Below, piece by piece: positions 44,638-53,590 of a stretch of DNA of 64,000 nucleotides. Source of the stretch: Desulfovibrio sp. UCD-KL4C (GTDB lineage Bacteria; Desulfobacterota; Desulfovibrionia; Desulfovibrionales; Desulfovibrionaceae); contig NZ_VCNC01000008.1 of NCBI RefSeq assembly GCF_006210265.1, positions 1-64,000 of the forward strand, read 5' to 3'. The position numbers and the translations under genes were made by a program. Below the pieces are notes generated by a model that was not told the origin of the DNA, searched no databases, and saw only the letters and a program-made list of their open reading frames with translations. Every line of letters starts with the position of its first letter. Positions within the stretch are counted from its first letter, which is position 1.

Positions 44638-45474
44638 ATGTGGGAATATACAGACAAAGTTCGAGAACATTTTTTGAACCCAAAGAATAGCGGTACCATT
44701 GAAAATGCAGATGCTGTTGGTGAAGTTGGAAGTCTTTCCTGCGGAGATGCGTTACGCCTTTTTCTTAAGATAGATGATGAAGGTCGCATTGAAGATGCAA
44801 AGTTTCAGACTTTCGGCTGTGCAAGTGCCATTGCTTCAAGCTCGGTTTTAACTGAGATGGTAAAGGGAATGACTATTGAAGAAGCTGAAAAGGTTACTAA
44901 TAAAGATATAGCAGATGCTCTCGGAGGACTGCCAAAGGAAAAGATGCACTGTTCTGTAATGGGGCAGGAAGCTCTTGATGATGCAATCAGGTGTTACAGA
45001 GGGCTGGATGTTGCGCCGGCACCGGAAGGTGAAATTGTCTGTAAGTGTTTCGGAGTTACCGACTTGCAGATTAAGAAGGCCGTCCTTGAAAATAAGCTGA
45101 CGACACTTGAAGAAGTAACCAACTTTACCAAGGCCGGCGGCGGATGTGAGGACTGTCACGGTAGAATCAAGGAGATCATCGACGAAGTCCGTTTTGGTGC
45201 TCCTGATGTGAAGCCTCTTGAGGTAAAGCCGGTTAAGCTAACCAACATCAAGCGGTTTCAGCTTGTTTCACAGACAATTGAAGAAGAAATCCGCCCGGCT
45301 CTCCATAAGGACGGAGGAGATATAGAGCTTGTTGATATTGAAGGAACGGTTGTGATTGTTTCCCTGCGAGGATCCTGTGTAGGATGTCCTTCCAGCAATT
45401 TGACGCTTAAGGATTTTGTTGAGCGCAGGCTGAAGGAAACAGTTGAAGAAGCCATAACCGTCAGGGAGGCTTAA
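44638..45474 (+). CDS. nifU: Fe-S cluster scaffold NifU (three domains)
   Basis: A 278-residue modular scaffold. The N-terminal IscU-like domain has Cys35, Cys61 and Cys105. The central [2Fe-2S] ferredoxin-like domain uses Cys135, Cys137, Cys170 and Cys173. The C-terminal Nfu domain has Cys247 and Cys250 (SCVGC). It receives sulfur from NifS and builds clusters for transfer to apo-proteins. A single base separates it from nifS. It probably serves general cluster assembly, as no nitrogenase genes are present. Confidence 0.95.
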   Translation: MWEYTDKVREHFLNPKNSGTIENADAVGEVGSLSCGDALRLFLKIDDEGRIEDAKFQTFGCASAIASSSVLTEMVKGMTIEEAEKVTNKDIADALGGLPKEKMHCSVMGQEALDDAIRCYRGLDVAPAPEGEIVCKCFGVTDLQIKKAVLENKLTTLEEVTNFTKAGGGCEDCHGRIKEIIDEVRFGAPDVKPLEVKPVKLTNIKRFQLVSQTIEEEIRPALHKDGGDIELVDIEGTVVIVSLRGSCVGCPSSNLTLKDFVERRLKETVEEAITVREA

Positions 45475-45475
45475 G

Positions 45476-46663
45476 ATGCGTTCAGTATATCTTGATAACA
45501 ATGCAACAACAATGGTTGCCCCTGAAGTACGTGAAGCAATTTTACCCTTGCTTGAATCTGAATATGGAAATCCTTCCAGTATGCATGGTCTTGGTGGAAG
45601 TTCAGGAAAATTATTGTCGGAAGCTCGTGAAAGAGTTGCAGCCGGATTAGGTTGCAGTCCTTCAGAAATAATATTTACCTCATGTGGAACCGAAAGCGAT
45701 AATACCGCAATCCATTCAGCAACTGAATCACAGCCTGAGAAGAAGCATATTATCACTACCCGTGTGGAACATCCTGCGGTCTTAAATGTGGCTAAGCATT
45801 TTGAGCGAAAAGGGTATGACATAACTCTTCTTAGTGTTGATTCCGAGGGACGTATGGATCTCGATCAGCTTCGTAAAGCGATCAGACCGGACACTGCTCT
45901 TGTTTCAGTTATGTATGCAAACAATGAGTCCGGTGTTATTTCTCCTATTGAAGAAATGGTCCAGATCACAAAGGAACGCGGGGTTCTTTTTCATACCGAT
46001 GCAGTTCAAGCTATAGGAAAAATTCCTATTGATTTGAAAACGTTGCCTGTGGATTATCTGGCCCTGTCAGGGCATAAGATTCATGCTCCCAAGGGAGTAG
46101 GTGTTCTCTTTTTACGTCGCAATACTCCATTCAGACCATTTATGCTGGGCGGACATCAAGAACTAGGGCGCAGGGGCGGAACTGAAAATATTCCGGGCAT
46201 TGTTGGACTCGGTATGGCTATGGACCTTGCGGGTAAGCATATTGGAGAAGAAAATACCAGAGTTCGTGCAATGCGTGACAGGCTTGAAAAAGGACTTATG
46301 GCGACGATTCCTGATGCCATGGTGAATGGTGTCGGAGCTGAAAGGCTACCTAACACTTTGAGTATTGCGTTCAAGTATATTGAAGGGGAAGCAATGCTTC
46401 TTTTGCTTGATCAGTTCGGTATCTGTGCAAGCTCCGGTTCTGCGTGTACATCTGGCAGTCTGGAACCTTCACATGTTCTCCGTGCAATGGGAGTCCCATT
46501 TACTTACGCCCACGGTTCGCTCAGATTCTCCTTGTCCGTTTACAATACTGACGAAGATATTGATCTGGTTTTAAAAGAACTTCCACCGATCATCAGCAGA
46601 TTGCGTGAATTTTCACCGTTCAGACGCGGTGATGAAGGCTTAGACTGGGTAGAAGATCATTAA
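45476..46663 (+). CDS. nifS: Cysteine desulfurase NifS
   Basis: A 395-residue PLP enzyme that takes sulfur from cysteine as a persulfide. PLP binds Lys201 (SGHKIHAPKG) and the active Cys is Cys324 in SSGSACTSG. The C-terminus is short, as in NifS/group I. It is coupled to nifU by one base and ends before a terminator 35 bp downstream. Confidence 0.95.
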   Translation: MRSVYLDNNATTMVAPEVREAILPLLESEYGNPSSMHGLGGSSGKLLSEARERVAAGLGCSPSEIIFTSCGTESDNTAIHSATESQPEKKHIITTRVEHPAVLNVAKHFERKGYDITLLSVDSEGRMDLDQLRKAIRPDTALVSVMYANNESGVISPIEEMVQITKERGVLFHTDAVQAIGKIPIDLKTLPVDYLALSGHKIHAPKGVGVLFLRRNTPFRPFMLGGHQELGRRGGTENIPGIVGLGMAMDLAGKHIGEENTRVRAMRDRLEKGLMATIPDAMVNGVGAERLPNTLSIAFKYIEGEAMLLLLDQFGICASSGSACTSGSLEPSHVLRAMGVPFTYAHGSLRFSLSVYNTDEDIDLVLKELPPIISRLREFSPFRRGDEGLDWVEDH

Positions 46664-46697
46664 TAAACAAAGGTTTTAAGTAATTTGATTATTATTG

Positions 46698-46740
46698 CGG
46701 ACGGGGAACATTTTGAACAGGTTTCTCGTCCGTGTTTTTT
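46698..46740 (+). terminator. Terminator or attenuator between nifS and cysK
   Basis: Arms CGGACG and CGTCCG with further pairs containing two G-U wobbles that form only in plus-strand RNA, followed by a run of T. It separates nifUS from cysK and may act as an attenuator. Confidence 0.75.
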
Positions 46741-46832
46741 GGTAGGAGTTGACTCTGTAAAATAAGTTGCTACCTATATATCTTAGGCGGAAGCGGCTGT
46801 TTTTTAAGCTCTAAAACGAAAACGAGGGGCAG

Positions 46833-47756
46833 ATGAACATACATGACTCAATGATTTCACTGGTTGGCGATACTCCGATGGTTAAACTTAACCGTACTGC
46901 AGAAGGCTGTGTAGCTACTGTTGCAGCCAAGCTTGAGTTCTTTAATCCATGTTCGTCCGTTAAAGATCGTATCGGTGTATCAATGATTGAAGAGGCTGAG
47001 AAACGTGGAGATCTTAAAAAAGGATCAATCGTTGTTGAGCCTACCAGCGGAAATACCGGAATAGGTCTTGCCTTCGTATGCGCTGTAAAGGGGTATAGGC
47101 TTATTTTGACCATGCCTGAGAGCATGAGTCAGGAAAGAAAGGATTTACTTAAAGGGTTCGGAGCGGAGCTTGTTTTAACTCCCGCACCTAAAGGCATGAG
47201 CGGAGCGATTGAGAAGGCCCGTGAAATTGCCTCTGAAAATCCTGGTTCTTTTTTACCCATGCAGTTTGCAAATAAAGATAATCCCAAAGCTCATCGTGCT
47301 GGAACCGCAGAAGAAATCTGGCGGGATACCGATGGTAAAATAGATATTTTTGTGTGTGGAGTCGGTACTGGCGGTACAATCACAGGTGTTGGATCTGTTC
47401 TGAAAGAACGTAATTCTGACATAAAAATTGTTGCAGTTGAGCCGTCTAAGTCTCCTGTTCTATCTGGTGGAGATCCTTCTCCACATGGCATTCAGGGTAT
47501 CGGAGCCGGATTTGTACCTGAGGTGCTTCAAACCGAAGTTCTTGATGAAGTCTTTAAAGTTGACGATGCGGACGCTTTGAGGGGGGCTCACAGCCTTATG
47601 GTGGAAGAAGGTATTTTATGTGGAATTTCTGCCGGAGCCGCGGCCCATGCTGCAATTGAAATTGCAAAACGTGAAGAAAATAAAGATAAGCTGGTAGTTT
47701 TCATCGTTCCTGACACAGGCGAACGGTATTTAAGCACCGCGCTTTTTAAGGAATAA
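46833..47756 (+). CDS. cysK: Cysteine synthase (O-acetylserine sulfhydrylase)
   Basis: A 307-residue PLP enzyme making cysteine from O-acetylserine and sulfide. The PLP Lys is Lys44 in SSVKDRIG. PTSGNTGIGLA and GVGTGGTITG are substrate and phosphate loops. The C-terminal Ser motif follows. It lies 10 bp before cysE, the enzyme that makes its substrate and forms a complex with it. Confidence 0.95.
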   Translation: MNIHDSMISLVGDTPMVKLNRTAEGCVATVAAKLEFFNPCSSVKDRIGVSMIEEAEKRGDLKKGSIVVEPTSGNTGIGLAFVCAVKGYRLILTMPESMSQERKDLLKGFGAELVLTPAPKGMSGAIEKAREIASENPGSFLPMQFANKDNPKAHRAGTAEEIWRDTDGKIDIFVCGVGTGGTITGVGSVLKERNSDIKIVAVEPSKSPVLSGGDPSPHGIQGIGAGFVPEVLQTEVLDEVFKVDDADALRGAHSLMVEEGILCGISAGAAAHAAIEIAKREENKDKLVVFIVPDTGERYLSTALFKE

Positions 47757-47766
47757 GGTTGATAGA

Positions 47767-48672
47767 ATGGTAAGTAAAATAGCTGCTCCAATGTTGTCAG
47801 ATGTCGTTGATGCTCTTTGTGAGGAAGAATCATATCAGGCCGTTTACCATATGCCTGAACATGATCGCCCGATGCCTTCACTTGAAGCACTTGGAGAACT
47901 TGTGGAACGTCTCCGTTCCGTACTTTTCCCCGGATATTTCGGTGATTCAGAAATTCGCCCTGATACCATGCGCTATCACATAGGCGGCAGTCTTGATATT
48001 GCCTACAGGTTGCTTGTAGAGCAGATTTCACGCGGGCATTGCTTTTTTTGCAAAACTGACGAACGCAATTGCAATGATTGCGATGCTCAAGCAAAGCGTA
48101 TTGCCGGTGAATTTATGTCCAAGCTTCCGCATATTCGTAAGCTTCTAGCAACTGATGTGCAAGCCGCCTACGTAGGTGATCCCGCTTCCAAAAGCCCGGG
48201 TGAAACTATTTTCTGTTATCCGAGCATCACTGCTTTGACTCATCACCGCATTGCTCATGAACTTTATAAGCTGAATGTGGATTTGATTCCAAGAATTATC
48301 GGTGAAATGGCCCATTCTAAAACCGGAATTGATATTCATCCCGGAGCCCAGATCGGAGAACATTTCTTTATTGATCATGGAACAGGTACTGTTATCGGTG
48401 AAACCTGTGTTATCGGGCGTAATGTCCGTCTTTATCAGGGTGTAACCCTTGGTGCTAAGAGCTTTCCACAGGATGATTCCGGTAATTTAATTAAGGGTAT
48501 CGCCCGTCATCCAATAGTAGAAGATGATGTTATTGTTTATTCCGGAGCTACTATTTTAGGCAGAGTTACTATCGGTAAAGGTACTGTTATCGGTGGTAAT
48601 GTCTGGATTACCAGATCTGTTGCTGCCGGAGAAAGGTTGCTTCAAGATAAGGAGCAGGATCTTAATATGTAA
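47767..48672 (+). CDS. cysE: Serine O-acetyltransferase
   Basis: A 301-residue hexapeptide-repeat acetyltransferase that makes O-acetylserine from serine and acetyl-CoA. The helical N-terminal region contains CFFCKTDERNCNDCD (a Cys cluster, about 91-106). The left-handed beta helix starts near IDIHPGAQIGEHFFIDHGTG, whose His residues are catalytic. It is followed by a strong terminator. A fragment related to its hexapeptide region occurs at 52725-52808. Confidence 0.94.
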   Translation: MVSKIAAPMLSDVVDALCEEESYQAVYHMPEHDRPMPSLEALGELVERLRSVLFPGYFGDSEIRPDTMRYHIGGSLDIAYRLLVEQISRGHCFFCKTDERNCNDCDAQAKRIAGEFMSKLPHIRKLLATDVQAAYVGDPASKSPGETIFCYPSITALTHHRIAHELYKLNVDLIPRIIGEMAHSKTGIDIHPGAQIGEHFFIDHGTGTVIGETCVIGRNVRLYQGVTLGAKSFPQDDSGNLIKGIARHPIVEDDVIVYSGATILGRVTIGKGTVIGGNVWITRSVAAGERLLQDKEQDLNM

Positions 48673-48702
48673 TTTAAGAAATTGCTTAAATATTGTACCA
48701 AT

Positions 48703-48738
48703 AAAAATGGCTGGGAGTTTTAACTCCCAGCCATTTTT
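48703..48738 (+). terminator. Terminator after cysE
   Basis: A 16-bp stem (about 48703-48719 with 48722-48737) closes a 2-nt loop, with T-runs at both ends. It can serve both cysE and the converging cytochrome genes. Confidence 0.9.
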
Positions 48739-48761
48739 CTATTTCTGTTTTCTCGGCTGTC

Positions 48762-50309
48762 TTATTTATTGCGAAGCAAGGCCGTAAGCGTGACCAGATC
48801 ATGGCGGATATTTTCAGGGAGTGCTCGGAAGGGTTGCATCACCGTACCGGGATATCCCTCAGTTATTATCTTGAATGCGCGGTCCGGTTCTAAGGAAAAT
48901 CGTTGTAAATCCGGCGGAGCCGGGCGCAAAGTGTGTCCGAATTTACTGATATTTCCGTTTTGGGCGTGACAAGTTGCACAGGAATCTTTCCAAACTTGTT
49001 TGGCCTGGTTGCTCACGGTATGTTTAGAGATTGTAACTGGGTGGAACATGGCGAATTGTTTATCCAGTTCCGCAAGCAGGCTGTCGATCTTATCGCCGTC
49101 AAACATAGTGAAATACGGCATGTCTGAACCATCAATTCCCTTAAGTATAAGCTCACGCACGTACGCTTTGTCGGCACGGATAGCGGTCAGATTCTCAGCT
49201 TTGATCAGCAGCCGTTTAGCGGCAGGTCCGCCGCCTATTCCGCCTGCTCCATGGCATGGTTGGCAACTGCCTTTATAGAAGGTGCTGCCGTTATTGTACA
49301 CTGTTGCCAATTTGGTCTTGAATCTCTCCAAGGCCTGTTTGCGATATTTGCTCAGGTCGGCAGATTCCTTTTTTAAGGAGGCCCTTGCCTGCTTATGCAA
49401 TAAGTTCAGCGTGGTGTTTTGCAAAAACTGCCGAGCCATCAACATGGATACGAAGATTATGGGCAGCAGAAGCAGTGGAGACATTATTCTTGGGGTTGTC
49501 GGGGGACAGGATGGGCGTAAAGTCCAGGCTAGTACCACCGCAATTATCGATCCCAAGGTAACCGCTGCTAATACAGGCCAGTTGAATACGCTAGCTACTG
49601 TGAATAATAAAGGAACACCTATTGCCACCTGAAACAAGATGCCCCCTAGCAGCCAGCGTTGCAGTTTGGCGCTCTTGTCTCCATTTCTTTTGGAAAAGAA
49701 TATGTGGAAGGTCGCTCCGAAGACAACGGCTGCGCCGAGCACATGCAGGTAGCGGAACAGCCAATGTGGCAGATAAACAGAAGACAGGGGTATGGTTCTG
49801 GCCCCAAACTGAGCCCATGATTCCGGCCGTTCCATCAGGGACAAGGCTCCGGTGAACACAACGGGCACAGTGAGCAGGGCTCCTACGCCTAGTGCACCGC
49901 AAAGAAAGGGGAGCCATGGGCTGGTTAGCATTTTGCGTTCAAACAGTTCGATGCTTAAAAAAGCAAAGATAAGCAGAGGAATGATTGCCAGCCATGTGTA
50001 GGCGAATAGTCCGGTAACCGTGAAAAAGCCCAATGAAGATATTACCTGAATGATTAAAAGCGGAGCTACACCGAGGACAACAGCTAAGCTTTTGAGTCCT
50101 AGGTGAGACTTGATCATCCCTTGGTTCCATACCAATTCATCTCGATCACCGGAAAACAGCCCCTGCAGAAAGAAAATAAAACCGAGCATGGCTGTTCCTA
50201 ACATGAGCAGTACGAATAGTAGATGCAATCCAAAGGTAATGAAGAGTAGGACGTGTAACCACCCCTCACTGAGCGGTAGTGCAAGAAACAAATCTTTCCA
50301 TTGTTCCAT
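48762..50309 (-). CDS. Multi-spanning membrane protein with two c-type haem sites
   Basis: A 515-residue protein. The first 300 residues form about eight membrane segments with several His (WLHVLLFITFGLHLLF, LPHWLFRYLHVLG) that could bind b-type haem. The C-terminal part is periplasmic with two CxxCH sites, CQPCH (about 349-353) and CATCH (about 444-448). The start may be ATG 50309 or GTG 50312, just behind AAGGAG; it overlaps the upstream gene's stop codon, as TGATG for the ATG. It is the last of three overlapping genes. I do not know a named family for the whole. It likely transfers electrons between the membrane pool and periplasmic cytochromes. Confidence 0.75.
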   Translation of the reverse strand: MEQWKDLFLALPLSEGWLHVLLFITFGLHLLFVLLMLGTAMLGFIFFLQGLFSGDRDELVWNQGMIKSHLGLKSLAVVLGVAPLLIIQVISSLGFFTVTGLFAYTWLAIIPLLIFAFLSIELFERKMLTSPWLPFLCGALGVGALLTVPVVFTGALSLMERPESWAQFGARTIPLSSVYLPHWLFRYLHVLGAAVVFGATFHIFFSKRNGDKSAKLQRWLLGGILFQVAIGVPLLFTVASVFNWPVLAAVTLGSIIAVVLAWTLRPSCPPTTPRIMSPLLLLPIIFVSMLMARQFLQNTTLNLLHKQARASLKKESADLSKYRKQALERFKTKLATVYNNGSTFYKGSCQPCHGAGGIGGGPAAKRLLIKAENLTAIRADKAYVRELILKGIDGSDMPYFTMFDGDKIDSLLAELDKQFAMFHPVTISKHTVSNQAKQVWKDSCATCHAQNGNISKFGHTLRPAPPDLQRFSLEPDRAFKIITEGYPGTVMQPFRALPENIRHDLVTLTALLRNK

Positions 50310-51664
50310 CACTTCTTCTCCTTGAACAGCTGAGGCCTCGGGCGGATGTTCTTGTTAGCCATATAGTAAAGGTAGGTGGACATGGTCAGCCTCTCCTGTT
50401 CCGAGCCGGTAAATGGGGGCATGAAAGGCATCATATTTTCGGTAATGGACGTGATGGCATTGACGCCTTCTAAGGTTCTTCCCTGCAACCGTTTATTTAT
50501 GTCATTAATTCCGCCTATGGTGTGACACACTCCGCAGTTAGCATCGAATAAAGCTCGTCCGGAGACAGCGTAAGGCGCGTCATCAGTAGTCGTATTTATC
50601 CAGCTTAAAGAGTTTAGCAGATTACGATTTTTTGCTTGGGAAGCCTCTGTTCGGACCATAGGGATCTGGTTGGCATACATATAACCCGGCAGTAGATACG
50701 GCCCGCGCACGAATTCGCGCACACGTTCAAATTCGGTCACCATGCCTATGCTCAGTATTACGCAGGGGATAAACATAATCAGACTCAATTTGTGACGACG
50801 TAGCATAGCAGCTAATGCAGCAAAGAGAAGACAGGTTGCTGCCGCAATATTGATTGCGGGCAGGAACTTAGTATTTTGAGACCATGCCGAGGTGGCTACA
50901 GCAAATTTCCAGTGGGTCAGATAGGTTTCTGGAACACGGGAAAAATAGATAAAGGTTGCCACTCCCGTGCAGATTCCGGCGATGAGCATGGTCCATCCGC
51001 AAGTGCGAAGTATTTTGCCGCGTTCTTCCGTGCTTCCCTTGAAGCGCCATGAAGTCCAGCCCATAGCCAAGAGCGCCCCCATGGTGATACCGGCTGCTAT
51101 GCGCAGGATGCACTGGGGTATAAAGGTCGGGTTGAAGTAGGCCTGAACAAATTCTCCGCCCTGAGGCCAACCGTCCGGGGTCAGCATGAATCCGAGGATG
51201 CCGGAGATGAGAACAGCGGAACTGAAGGCTGAAAATAGGTAACCCCAACCAGCGAGCATAAGTTTGCGGGGGTGTTGTTCTGCTAAGCGATCCCAAAGAA
51301 AGTAGTAGATGAGTAAGAATATTACTTCAACGGTGAAAGCTATCCACTCTATGAACCAAGGCCAGAAAAACAGGTGAATCAGGGAACCTATACCTGCCGG
51401 GGATAGAATCCCTGTAATGAACCAGATCCCCACACCGGTAACTGCTCCCACAGAGGTGGTTATAACCACTACCGTTCCAAGCAGAGAACGTGCTGAATCC
51501 TGCCAGAAGCGGCCATGGCCTAGGGCGTGGATGGTTTGAAACATGACAATCATAAACGTTGTGCCTATCGCCACGCCATGGCTGATCAATACATGGACCA
51601 CAGCGTTTAAGGCGATAGTCATGCCGTCGCCAAGTACGGGAATATGCAACACAGGGAAGGTCAT
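50309..51664 (-). CDS. CydA-like membrane protein fused to a cytochrome c domain
   Basis: A 451-residue protein. The membrane part resembles cytochrome bd subunit I in layout: an N-terminal helix with His (VVHVLISHG), GAVTGVGIWFITG, and a helix with two Glu (Glu106, Glu113, FIEWIAFTVEV). However, the GRQPW motif and the quinol loop of CydA are absent. The C-terminal domain carries one c-type haem site, CGVCH (377-381). It overlaps both neighbours (ATGA with the preceding gene). It is probably a redox membrane subunit with b- and c-type haems; oxidase activity is not implied. Confidence 0.75.
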   Translation of the reverse strand: MTFPVLHIPVLGDGMTIALNAVVHVLISHGVAIGTTFMIVMFQTIHALGHGRFWQDSARSLLGTVVVITTSVGAVTGVGIWFITGILSPAGIGSLIHLFFWPWFIEWIAFTVEVIFLLIYYFLWDRLAEQHPRKLMLAGWGYLFSAFSSAVLISGILGFMLTPDGWPQGGEFVQAYFNPTFIPQCILRIAAGITMGALLAMGWTSWRFKGSTEERGKILRTCGWTMLIAGICTGVATFIYFSRVPETYLTHWKFAVATSAWSQNTKFLPAINIAAATCLLFAALAAMLRRHKLSLIMFIPCVILSIGMVTEFERVREFVRGPYLLPGYMYANQIPMVRTEASQAKNRNLLNSLSWINTTTDDAPYAVSGRALFDANCGVCHTIGGINDINKRLQGRTLEGVNAITSITENMMPFMPPFTGSEQERLTMSTYLYYMANKNIRPRPQLFKEKK

Positions 51665-52542
51665 TTGATTGCCTCCACTGGGAGCTTAATAACGCGTTTT
51701 ATTTTGTTGGGATGGGTTGCCATGTATTTGGGTCGAGGCTGCTCATGGGCATATGCAGCCACATTTAAAGCCTGTTCCTTGGTCAAGATCGGACCGGATT
51801 TAGGCATGAAACGCCAAGTGAAGACTGAAAAAGTTCTAAGTCGGTGCATGCCTGCGCCGTCATTGAAAGATTTATCTCCCCATAGCGCAGGAGCAATGAG
51901 TGTTCCGTGTCCGTCGTCACCGTGACATCGGGAACAGACGTCTGCGTAAATTTTCTTGCCCGCAGCGACATCAGCTTTACTGTCTATGCCGAGGTCGTGG
52001 GGTACTCCCAACCATGGCGGGTTGGAGTATATGGGGACTCCCTTGGAAATCCATTGGTAGTAGACCAGTAGAGACTGCATAATTTGGCTATTTGGAGCCG
52101 GAGCCTTGCCGTTCATGCTGCGCTCGAAACACCCTTGAGTACGCAAGGCAAGGTCTGCTGTGTATTCCCTGCGATTGCGATAGGCTGGGTATTTAGCGCC
52201 CACGCCGACCAGAGAGAGTGTGTCCTTGCTGCGTCCTCCCTCGAAGTGGCAATTAGTGCAAGCCAAATCGTTGCCCACATACTCACTGGCGTACTTTTGG
52301 GTCTCAGTCATGATCTTATAGCCGATCATGACCTGCTCACGGATGGATTTTGGTGCGTCTTCCAGTGCTGGAGGGTTGAAGAGCGGTTCAAGCGCAGCAA
52401 CATGTCCACTGGAATTGGAAGTCACGGAGGTCGCTATTCTGGCTTGCGGGACAGTCCATTGGAAAAATATGGCCAGCCATGCACCGAACGCTAGTAACAG
52501 GACTATCAATGTCAGAGAAAAATACAATTTTTTATTATTCAT
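51661..52542 (-). CDS. TsdA-like diheme cytochrome c
   Basis: A 293-residue membrane-anchored periplasmic cytochrome (one segment, about 7-28). Haem sites are CTNCH (95-99) and CSRCH (203-207). Between them GCFERSMNGKAP (Cys138) matches the TsdA/SoxA region that supplies an axial Cys to the active-site haem. After the second site, RFMPKSG (Met246) is placed like the second axial ligand of TsdA. TsdA enzymes join two thiosulfates to tetrathionate or do the reverse. I start at ATG 52542, with GGAG 6 bp upstream, rather than an ATG 21 bp earlier. It is the first of three coupled genes. Confidence 0.8.
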   Translation of the reverse strand: MNNKKLYFSLTLIVLLLAFGAWLAIFFQWTVPQARIATSVTSNSSGHVAALEPLFNPPALEDAPKSIREQVMIGYKIMTETQKYASEYVGNDLACTNCHFEGGRSKDTLSLVGVGAKYPAYRNRREYTADLALRTQGCFERSMNGKAPAPNSQIMQSLLVYYQWISKGVPIYSNPPWLGVPHDLGIDSKADVAAGKKIYADVCSRCHGDDGHGTLIAPALWGDKSFNDGAGMHRLRTFSVFTWRFMPKSGPILTKEQALNVAAYAHEQPRPKYMATHPNKIKRVIKLPVEAIK

Positions 52543-52724
52543 GGTGACTCCGGTTGAACACATAGAAACGTTGTTTTCCCAATTTCACATGAGGAGGCTA
52601 CTAGGAGAATGGAAGATAAGTACCAGTATTTAAATGGGCGATCAACTCTACCTTATAAATATCATGGTTAAAATATGTAAGAGATTCTATGTTCTCTTAA
52701 TGATTCAGAATTTTCGTCGAAAAA

Positions 52725-52808
52725 GCTGATTTAAAAACGGATATTGATATTCATTGCAGATCCAAAATTGGAGAAGATTTCTATGTAGATCATGGGGTAG
52801 GGGCGTAG
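52725..52808 (+). pseudogene. Decayed cysE-like fragment
   Basis: A 27-codon stretch ending in TAG translates to a piece of serine acetyltransferase hexapeptide repeat (KTDIDIHCRSKIGEDFYVDHG), clearly related to IDIHPGAQIGEHFFIDHG of the intact cysE at 47767-48672. There is no start codon with ribosome site and no further reading. It lies past the cytochrome genes, so it is probably the remnant of a second or displaced cysE copy. Confidence 0.7.
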
Positions 52809-52914
52809 GAGTAGCGTTTTGTACTAAATAAGAATGGCGGAAAGTATTAATTTCCCGCAATTTGTTGTTACTTAAACTTACTCAAAGAAAGTTGAATGCG
52901 TTAATATGTTATCT

Positions 52915-53370
52915 TTATTGTTGTGCTGTATTGCCTTGTAAAAGTTGATGTTTGTTCAGTGCGTTAGGTAGGTCATTGATGCAGTAGTTTATGTAGTAAG
53001 TTGAGAAAATAATAGTATAGAAATAGTTCATTTTAAGTTTGAAATTGTATTTATTTAACGCATACGCTTGTAAAGCTTTTCGCGCGTTTAGTGCAAACAT
53101 AACATAGAAAACACCTAATACTACTTCTGGAATTATCAGCAGTAAGTCTATCTGAATATCTAATCCTGAAAAACTTTCCAGACCTACACATACAGCCATT
53201 ATGATAGTGTAAGAATCTTTAAAAATACTGATTTTTGTAATTTTACTTATAACTTTGTGGTTCCTGTGTATCCACATAAGTGGATATATTCCAAGGGTTA
53301 CGACTGTAAGTAGCAAGAAATTTAATGTCTTAGTGTTGATTATATTTTTTAGTTCATTAATATCATTCAT
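52915..53370 (-). CDS. Small membrane protein, DUF4234-like
   Basis: A 151-residue protein with about four membrane segments. LGIYPLMWIHRNHKVISK (about 27-44) looks like the DUF4234 family signature (G-x-Y-x-x-W). It is very AT-rich and rich in Ile and Asn compared with its neighbours, which may indicate transfer from elsewhere. No partner gene is close by. Function is unknown. Confidence 0.65.
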   Translation of the reverse strand: MNDINELKNIINTKTLNFLLLTVVTLGIYPLMWIHRNHKVISKITKISIFKDSYTIIMAVCVGLESFSGLDIQIDLLLIIPEVVLGVFYVMFALNARKALQAYALNKYNFKLKMNYFYTIIFSTYYINYCINDLPNALNKHQLLQGNTAQQ

Positions 53371-53526
53371 AAAATTACCTTTGTGAATTGGCTAGTTACC
53401 AATTTTTGTTCATGTCTGAGTTAGAATTATTAATTAAAAAAATGTCTAAGTTTGTACCAAGATTAGCTTACGCAGTGTTATGCAATTCAATTTGCAGGTC
53501 AATTCCAAGCTCATTGTTGTTTCATT

Positions 53527-53566
53527 AAAAAAGTCCCTTTAATGCCCGTGCACCAAAGGGATTTTT
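53527..53566. terminator. Terminator after acyl-CoA ligase gene
   Basis: TCCCTTT pairs with AAAGGGA and is flanked by A5 and T5 runs, with a 14-nt loop. It lies 3' of the minus-strand ligase at 53591. Confidence 0.7.
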
Positions 53567-53590
53567 AATATGATTTTTTTGAATGAATTT

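Noticed and set aside
45268-45822. 184-codon minus-strand frame over nifU/nifS
   Set aside because: It covers the conserved C-terminal domain of NifU and N-terminus of NifS; its own product is not protein-like.
47588-48094. 168-codon minus-strand frame over cysK/cysE
   Set aside because: It is opposite to two clear genes and has no ribosome site.
50309-51664. A second cytochrome bd oxidase
   Set aside because: The GRQPW motif and quinol loop are absent, no CydB-like partner is present, and c-type haem domains are attached.
52084-52494. 136-codon plus-strand frame opposite the TsdA-like cytochrome
   Set aside because: The minus-strand gene has haem motifs and a good start; this frame has none.
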